NCBI GenBank assembly: GCA_044359885.1
Contig: JBIKLI010000132.1
Coordinates: 1 to 10,791 of the forward strand
Length of the DNA: 10,791 nt
DNA from: CAIOSQ01 sp044359885
GTDB taxonomy: Bacteria > Pseudomonadota > Alphaproteobacteria > CACIAM-22H2
Direction: 5' to 3'
Shown here: piece by piece, positions 6,809 to 10,791 of the stretch
Layout of the letters: the number at the start of each line of letters is the position of its first letter
Numbering within the stretch: the first letter of the stretch is position 1
Made by a program: the position numbers and the translations under genes
The notes under the pieces: model-generated
Database searches by the model: none
Told to the model about the DNA's origin: nothing
What the model saw: the letters and a program-made list of their open reading frames with translations, nothing else

Positions 6809-6843
6809 CCGGCCCGGACCTGCGCCGCGCGCCGCAGGGCCGG
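6809..6843 (+). terminator. Terminator-like inverted repeat after tctA
   Basis: CCGGCCC (6809-6815) pairs with GGGCCGG (6837-6843), and an inner TGCG/CGCA stem (6821-6824, 6833-6836) forms inside the loop. The structure starts 3 nt past the tctA stop. No T-run follows, so it is only terminator-like. Its place between the tct operon and the trp promoter fits a 3'-end role. Confidence 0.4.
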
Positions 6844-6853
6844 CGACAGGCGC

Positions 6854-6884
6854 TTGACGCGCCGGCGTCGCGGATGCGAGCCTC
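6854..6884 (+). promoter_or_regulatory. Promoter-like -35 box for trpL-trpE(G)
   Basis: TTGACGC (6854-6860) is a full match to the alphaproteobacterial -35 form TTGACGS. The -10 region (about 6873-6884) has no good match, so the promoter may be weak or activator-assisted. Counting about 36 nt from the start of the -35 puts transcription start at 6889-6891, on or next to the trpL ATG, so the leader ORF may be translated leaderless. Confidence 0.4.
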
Positions 6885-6890
6885 GCGACC

Positions 6891-6965
6891 ATGATCGTAC
6901 GCATGGACAGCCTCGCCTGCCATCGCGACACCGCGCGCGCCGACTGGCGCCGCTGGTGGTGGTGA
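6891..6965 (+). CDS. trpL: trp operon leader peptide (attenuation ORF)
   Basis: A 24-codon ORF that begins MIVRMDSL and ends ADWRRWWW, followed directly by TGA. Four of its last six codons are Trp (residues 19, 22, 23, 24), with three in a row at the end. Trp-poor proteomes make this very unlikely by chance, and it lies 125 nt upstream of trpE(G), as in the known rhizobial and Azospirillum trp attenuators. Stalling at the Trp codons when charged tRNA-Trp is scarce should change folding of the downstream leader and let transcription reach trpE(G). There is no clear Shine-Dalgarno site; the predicted transcription start is at or just before the ATG. A second in-frame ATG at 6903 would leave 20 codons with the same Trp run. 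The stop codon is inside the hairpin at 6961-6975. Confidence 0.85.
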   Translation: MIVRMDSLACHRDTARADWRRWWW

Positions 6966-7090
6966 CGTCGTCACCCATCGATCCCTTTCCTTTTTCCATT
7001 CCCTGAATCCACCCGCCTTCGCGCCGTCCCTGCGGCGGCGCGAGCGCCCAAGCGGCGGTGCCGCGCGCGCCGCCATCGGAGCCGCGTGCC
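6961..7090 (+). promoter_or_regulatory. trp leader/attenuator region with at least three hairpins
   Basis: Hairpin 1 is GGTGACG/CGTCACC (6961-6975), spanning the trpL stop. Hairpin 2 is CGCGCCG (7020-7026) with CGGCGCG (7036-7042), lengthened by T7019-A7043 and a wobble pair. Hairpin 3 is GGCGGTGC (7054-7061) with GCGCCGCC (7067-7074), just upstream of the trpE(G) ribosome site GGAG (7078-7081). Alternative pairings exist: 6947-6953 next to the Trp codons can pair with 7035-7041 (breaking hairpin 2), and 6948-6954 with 7051-7057 (breaking hairpin 3). The only T-rich tract is at 6986-6995, with TTTTT at 6991-6995. I cannot say which hairpin terminates transcription; folding needs computing. 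Confidence 0.6.
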
Positions 7091-9253
7091 ATGGAGTCCA
7101 GCTTCACGACCCGTGACGGCCTCGCCGTCACCTCGACCCGACGTCCGCTCGATCCCGGGCATGCGCTCGACGGCTTCGCCCAGCGTCTCGACGGCGCGCG
7201 CGGCGGGCTGTTCTCGTCGGGCGTCGACTATCCCGGCCGCTATTCGCGCTGGGCCTTCGGCTTCGCCGACCCGCCGCTCGAGATCCTCGGCCAGGGGCGC
7301 GATCTGACGCTGCGCGCCCTGAACGGCCGCGGGGAAGCGCTGGTCGCCCTGCTGGCCCCGACTTTGGCGGCGGCGCCGGACACCGTCCCCGGTGCCCGCG
7401 GCCCGCGCGAGGCCGGCTTCACGATCGCCGAGGCCACGCGGCCCTTCGCGGAGGAGGAGCGCAGCCGGCAGCCCTCGCTGATGTCGCCGCTGCGCCACCT
7501 GATCCGCCAGTTCGCGGGGCTGCCCGACCGGTTTCTCGGTCTCTATGGCGCGTTCGGCTACGATCTTCTGTTCCGCTTCGAGCCGATGACGCTGCGCCAC
7601 CCGCGCGGCGCCGGCGCCCGCGACATCCATCTCTTCCTTCCCGACCGGCTGATCGTCGTCGATCGCCGCAAGGAGGAGGCCTTCGCGATCGACTACGAGT
7701 TCACGCGCGGCGAGACCACGACCTTCGGCCGGCGGCGCGAGGCCTTCGCGCCGCCGGCGGCGGCGATCCGGCGGCCGCCGGCCGCCCCGCGGATCGACAG
7801 CGACCTCGCCGATGCGGACTACGCCGCGATGGTCGACCGGGCCCGCGAACGCATCCGGGTCGGGGACATCTTCGAGGTCGTGCTCAGCCGCACCTTCGTC
7901 GCGCCCTATGACGGCGCGCCCTCGCAGCTCTACGAACGCATGACCCGGATCAACCCCAGCCCCTACGAATTCCTGATCCAGCTGGGCGAGGAGCAGCTGG
8001 TCGGCACCAGCCCAGAGATGTTCGTGCGCGTCGAGGACCGGCGCGTGGAGTCCTGTCCGATCTCCGGCACCGCGCGCCGCGGGGCCGACGCGATGGAGGA
8101 CGCGGCACGTCTCAAGGCGCTGATCAACTCCGAGAAGGACGAGGTCGAGCTGACGATGTGCACCGACGTCGACCGCAACGACAAGGCGCGCGTCTGCCAA
8201 CCCGGTTCGGTGCGGCTGCTGGCCCGCCGCCAGATCGAGACCTATGCCGGGCTGTTCCACACCGTCGACCATGTCGAGGGGCGGCTGCGCGACGGCTTCG
8301 ACGGCATCGACGCGTTCCTGTCGCATATGTGGGCGGTGACGCTGACCGGGGCGCCCAAGCGCATGGCCGCGGGGATCGTCGAGGCCGAGGAGACCAGCGC
8401 GCGCGGCTGGTACGGGGGCGCCGTCGGCGCGCTGCTGTTCAACGGGGACGTCAACACCGGCATCACCATCCGCACCATCCATCTGCGCGGCGGTGCGGCA
8501 CGCTACCGCGTCGGCGCCACCATCGTCTGGGATTCGACCGGCCCCGAGGAGGAGCGCGAGACGCGCCTCAAGTCGACGACGCTGTTCCGCGCGCTCGCCC
8601 CCGACGCGCCCCCCGCAGCCGCCTTCGCAGCGGCAGCGGCGCGGCCCGGCGAGGGCCGCAGCGTGGTGCTGATCGACAACGAGGACTCGTTCGTCCACAC
8701 CCTCGCCGACTATTTTCGCCAGACCGGGGCCGAGGTACGCACCTTCCGCCACGGTCTCTCGCCCCAGGCGATCGCCGCGCTGCGCCCCGATCTGGTCGTC
8801 CACTCGCCCGGCCCGGCGCGCCCGGCCGATTTCGGGGTGCCCGACCTCGTTCGCGGGCTCGCGGCGCTCGGCCTGCCTCAATTCGGGGTCTGCCTCGGGC
8901 TGCAGGGGATCGTCGAAGCCTTCGGCGGCGCGCTCGACGTGCTGCCCGAGCCGCGCCATGGCAAGACCTGGACGATCGCCCATGACGGCCAGGGTCTTTT
9001 CGCCGGCCTGCCGCTGCCGATGACCGTCGGCGCCTATCACTCGCTGACCGCGCGCATGGCGGCCTTCCCGCACGGCGAACTGGCCGTGACCGCCATGAAC
9101 GAGACCGGCCTCGTGATGGCGATCCGCCACCGCCGCCTGCCGCTGGCCGCGGTCCAGTTCCATCCCGAATCGATCCTCAGCGCCGCCGGCGGCACCGGCC
9201 TCGGCCTGATCGCCAACGCGATGCGCGGCCTCGCCGCGGCGTCGCGACGCTGA
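7091..9253 (+). CDS. trpE(G): Fused anthranilate synthase TrpE(G), components I and II
   Basis: Catalyses chorismate plus glutamine to anthranilate, the first committed step of tryptophan synthesis, in the cytoplasm. The 720 residues match the ~730 of rhizobial TrpE(G). The N-terminal half is TrpE-like: FSSGVDYPGRYSRW (41-54) corresponds to the segment linked to Trp feedback, followed by GDIFEVVLSRTF, ISGTARRG, DVDRNDKARVC and TGAPK (419-423). A class I glutamine amidotransferase domain starts near residue 523 (VVLIDNEDSF, 525-534), with nucleophile Cys601 in GVCLGLQG and His691/Glu693 in FHPES. The start at 7091 has GGAG 9 nt upstream; the in-frame GTG at 7058 would lie within the attenuator hairpin. 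All catalytic residues are present. PhzE shares this architecture, but the size and the trpL leader argue for TrpE(G). No other trp genes are visible, as in bacteria with split trp genes. Confidence 0.96.
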   Translation: MESSFTTRDGLAVTSTRRPLDPGHALDGFAQRLDGARGGLFSSGVDYPGRYSRWAFGFADPPLEILGQGRDLTLRALNGRGEALVALLAPTLAAAPDTVPGARGPREAGFTIAEATRPFAEEERSRQPSLMSPLRHLIRQFAGLPDRFLGLYGAFGYDLLFRFEPMTLRHPRGAGARDIHLFLPDRLIVVDRRKEEAFAIDYEFTRGETTTFGRRREAFAPPAAAIRRPPAAPRIDSDLADADYAAMVDRARERIRVGDIFEVVLSRTFVAPYDGAPSQLYERMTRINPSPYEFLIQLGEEQLVGTSPEMFVRVEDRRVESCPISGTARRGADAMEDAARLKALINSEKDEVELTMCTDVDRNDKARVCQPGSVRLLARRQIETYAGLFHTVDHVEGRLRDGFDGIDAFLSHMWAVTLTGAPKRMAAGIVEAEETSARGWYGGAVGALLFNGDVNTGITIRTIHLRGGAARYRVGATIVWDSTGPEEERETRLKSTTLFRALAPDAPPAAAFAAAAARPGEGRSVVLIDNEDSFVHTLADYFRQTGAEVRTFRHGLSPQAIAALRPDLVVHSPGPARPADFGVPDLVRGLAALGLPQFGVCLGLQGIVEAFGGALDVLPEPRHGKTWTIAHDGQGLFAGLPLPMTVGAYHSLTARMAAFPHGELAVTAMNETGLVMAIRHRRLPLAAVQFHPESILSAAGGTGLGLIANAMRGLAAASRR

Positions 9254-9256
9254 GGA

Positions 9257-9295
9257 GGTCCGATCCCCGCCGGGGCCGGCGCCGATTGTCGGACC
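9257..9295 (+). terminator. Terminator-like inverted repeat after trpE(G)
   Basis: GGTCCGA (9257-9263) pairs with TCGGACC (9289-9295). Inside it, CCCC/GGGG (9265-9268, 9272-9275) and the palindrome GCCGGC (9276-9281 region) can also fold. It begins 3 nt past the stop, like the repeat after tctA. No T-run follows. It may separate trpE(G) from the next gene or protect the mRNA 3' end. Confidence 0.4.
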
Positions 9296-9314
9296 CGGGC
9301 CCGCGAGCTAGCTT
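9286..9314 (+). promoter_or_regulatory. Candidate promoter for the indolepyruvate oxidoreductase gene
   Basis: TTGTCGG (9286-9292, close to TTGACGS) and GCTAGCTT (9307-9314, partly matching the alphaproteobacterial GCTANAWC) are 14 nt apart. Transcription would begin near the ATG at 9321, and no Shine-Dalgarno site is visible, so the mRNA may be leaderless. The -35 overlaps the 3' arm of the inverted repeat after trpE(G). Confidence 0.35.
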
Positions 9315-9320
9315 GGACGC

Positions 9321-10791
9321 ATGGCACCGGACGGACATGGGCTCGACCTCTCGGTCACGCTCGACGACAAGTATTCCCGCGACAGCGGCCGCATCTTCGT
9401 GACCGCGACGCAGGCGCTGGTCCGCCTGCCGATGATGCAGCGCCAGCGCGACCTGGCTGCCGGATTGAACACCGCCGGCTTCGTCACCGGCTATCGCGGC
9501 TCGCCCCTGGGAGGCGTCGATCAGGCGATGTGGCGCGCCCGGCGCTTCCTCGACCAGCACCATGTCCGCTTCCAGCCCGGCGTGAACGAGGATCTGGCCG
9601 CGACCTCGGTCTGGGGAACGCAGCAGCTCAACCTCTTCCCGGGCGCCCGGTACGACGGCGTCTTCGCCATGTGGTACGGCAAGGGCCCGGGCGTCGATCG
9701 CTGCGGCGACGTGTTCCGCCATGGCAACCTGGCCGGCAGCGCGCCCACGGGCGGCGTGCTGCTGCTCGCCGGCGACGACCATGCCGCCAAGTCGTCGACC
9801 GTGCCGCATCAGAGCGAGCACGTGTTCATGGGCACGATGATCCCCGTCCTCAGCCCGGCCGGGGTCCAGGAGTTCCTGGACCTCGGCCTTCACGGCTGGG
9901 CGCTCAGCCGCTTCTCCGGCTGCTGGGTCGGGTTCAAATGCGTGGGCGAGACCACCGAGTCGGCGGCGTCGGTCCATGTCGATCCGTCCCGCGTGCGCAT
10001 CGTGACGCCGGCGGATTTCGACATGCCCGAGGGCGGGCTGTCGATCCGCTGGCCCGATCCCTGGACCGACCAGGAGTTCCGGCTGCACCGCCACAAGCTG
10101 CGGGCCGCGCTGGCCTATGTCCGCGCCAATGCGCTGGACCGGATCGTGCTCGATCCGCCCGGCGCGCGGCTGGGCATCGCCACCGTCGGCAAATCCTATC
10201 TCGATGTCCGCCAGGCGCTGGAGATGCTCGGCATCGACGAGCGCCGCGCGACGCGGCTTGGCCTCAGGATCTACAAGGTCGCGATGCCCTGGCCGCTGGA
10301 GCCGGACGGCGCGCGGCGCTTCGCCGAAGGCCTGCCGGAGGTGCTGGTCGTCGAGGAGAAGCGCTCGGTCATCGAGGCGCAGCTCAAGGAGCAGCTTTTC
10401 AACTGGCCCGCCGAACGGCGCCCACGGATCGTCGGCAAGGCCGACGAACTCGGTCGTGCGCTGCTGTCCAGCGCCGACGAGCTCTCGCCGGCCGAGATCG
10501 CGGTCGCGATCGCCGCGCGGATCTCGTGCTTCCACGACGACCCGGATATCGCCGCCCGCGCGCAGCGCCTGACCGGCATCACCGAACGCGTCGCGCCCAC
10601 CGGCGCGGCGGCGCAGTTCCGCCGCACGCCCTTCTTCTGCTCGGGCTGCCCGCACAACACCTCGACGCGGGTGCCCGAGGGCAGCCGCGCCGCCGCCGGG
10701 ATCGGCTGTCACTTCATGACCGTCTGGATGGACCGCGGCGCGGAGACGTTCACGCATATGGGCGGCGAGGGTTGCACCTGGATCGGCCAGG
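9321..10791 (+). CDS. Indolepyruvate:ferredoxin oxidoreductase-family protein, N-terminal part (cut by window edge)
   Basis: The first 490 residues of a large thiamine-diphosphate-dependent 2-oxoacid:ferredoxin oxidoreductase. The proteobacterial single-chain form is about 1,150 residues, fusing the alpha (IorA-like) and gamma (IorB-like) parts, so the gamma part should lie beyond the window. Family enzymes oxidatively decarboxylate aryl pyruvates, such as indolepyruvate from Trp transamination, to acyl-CoA and reduced ferredoxin. Visible features are the N-terminal pyrimidine-binding-type domain with GYRGSPLGG (57-65), AGDDHAAKSSTVPHQSE, the central VVEEKRSVIEAQLKEQL stretch, then CSGCPHN (Cys440, Cys443) and GIGCH (Cys463), leading into the diphosphate-binding GGEGCTWIG at the edge. 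The ATG at 9321 begins the conserved N-terminus (VTLDDKYSRDSGRIFVTA); no ribosome site is seen. It lies 67 nt after trpE(G), same strand, possibly on its own promoter. Substrate is inferred from family only. Confidence 0.9.
   Translation, partial: MAPDGHGLDLSVTLDDKYSRDSGRIFVTATQALVRLPMMQRQRDLAAGLNTAGFVTGYRGSPLGGVDQAMWRARRFLDQHHVRFQPGVNEDLAATSVWGTQQLNLFPGARYDGVFAMWYGKGPGVDRCGDVFRHGNLAGSAPTGGVLLLAGDDHAAKSSTVPHQSEHVFMGTMIPVLSPAGVQEFLDLGLHGWALSRFSGCWVGFKCVGETTESAASVHVDPSRVRIVTPADFDMPEGGLSIRWPDPWTDQEFRLHRHKLRAALAYVRANALDRIVLDPPGARLGIATVGKSYLDVRQALEMLGIDERRATRLGLRIYKVAMPWPLEPDGARRFAEGLPEVLVVEEKRSVIEAQLKEQLFNWPAERRPRIVGKADELGRALLSSADELSPAEIAVAIAARISCFHDDPDIAARAQRLTGITERVAPTGAAAQFRRTPFFCSGCPHNTSTRVPEGSRAAAGIGCHFMTVWMDRGAETFTHMGGEGCTWIGQ

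Noticed and set aside
7058..7090. GTG start for trpE(G) at 7058.
   Set aside because: It lies inside the 7054-7074 hairpin without a ribosome site. The ATG at 7091 has GGAG 9 nt upstream and gives the expected length.
6971..9163. 730-codon open frame on the minus strand opposite trpE(G).
   Set aside because: Compositional shadow of trpE(G); no recognisable domain, and it runs through the trp leader.
7091..9253. Phenazine-type PhzE (aminodeoxyisochorismate synthase) instead of TrpE(G).
   Set aside because: Domain order is the same, but the length, the FSSGVDYPGRYSRW segment and the Trp-codon leader fit anthranilate synthase, and no phenazine genes are nearby.
9177..10757. 526-codon open frame on the minus strand opposite the oxidoreductase.
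   Set aside because: Arg/Ala/Gly-rich shadow of a well-conserved plus-strand enzyme.

Overview
This window looks like ordinary chromosome from a high-GC alphaproteobacterium; the order is uncertain, with Rhodospirillales- or Hyphomicrobiales-like lineages fitting best. Three things point there: a fused anthranilate synthase TrpE(G) preceded by a Trp-rich leader peptide, as in rhizobia and Azospirillum; a very large indolepyruvate:ferredoxin oxidoreductase-type gene; and a Bug-type tripartite tricarboxylate transporter. Base composition is strongly GC-rich throughout, with G/C-biased third codon positions. These create long open frames on the opposite strand that are not genes. I see no insertion sequence, phage, CRISPR, tRNA or rRNA sequence.

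Layout. (1) Positions 1-1807, minus strand: oligoendopeptidase F (M3 family), missing only its last few residues at the window edge. (2) A divergent gap of about 90 bp carries promoter-like elements for both directions; the two -10 boxes overlap on one TATA core. (3) Positions 1898-3655, plus strand: a long-chain-type acyl-CoA synthetase. (4) A 184-bp gap holds GC-rich palindromes, a good sigma70-type promoter (TTGAAA, 17 bp, TCTAAT), a perfect dyad over the -10 box and a leader hairpin. (5) Positions 3840-6805: tctC-tctB-tctA, a complete tripartite carboxylate transporter operon. (6) Positions 6806-7090: a terminator-like inverted repeat, a promoter-like -35 box, a 24-codon trp leader ORF ending in three Trp codons, and a structured attenuator-like leader. 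(7) Positions 7091-9253: trpE(G). (8) Positions 9321 to the window end: the N-terminal ~490 residues of an indolepyruvate:ferredoxin oxidoreductase-family protein.

How the genes may work together. The Tct genes form one uptake system: TctC captures a carboxylate in the periplasm and TctAB carries it across the membrane. The upstream acyl-CoA synthetase could activate an imported acid, but that link is inference. TrpE(G) makes anthranilate from chorismate and appears to be controlled by ribosome-mediated attenuation through trpL. The adjacent 2-oxoacid oxidoreductase would, if it uses indolepyruvate, degrade the transamination product of tryptophan, so a synthesis gene and a possible breakdown gene sit side by side.

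The most interesting material is regulatory: the previously uncalled trpL leader ORF, the overlapping divergent promoter, and a 12-bp element shared (11/12) by the acyl-CoA synthetase and tct promoters. I found no evidence of a wholly new system.
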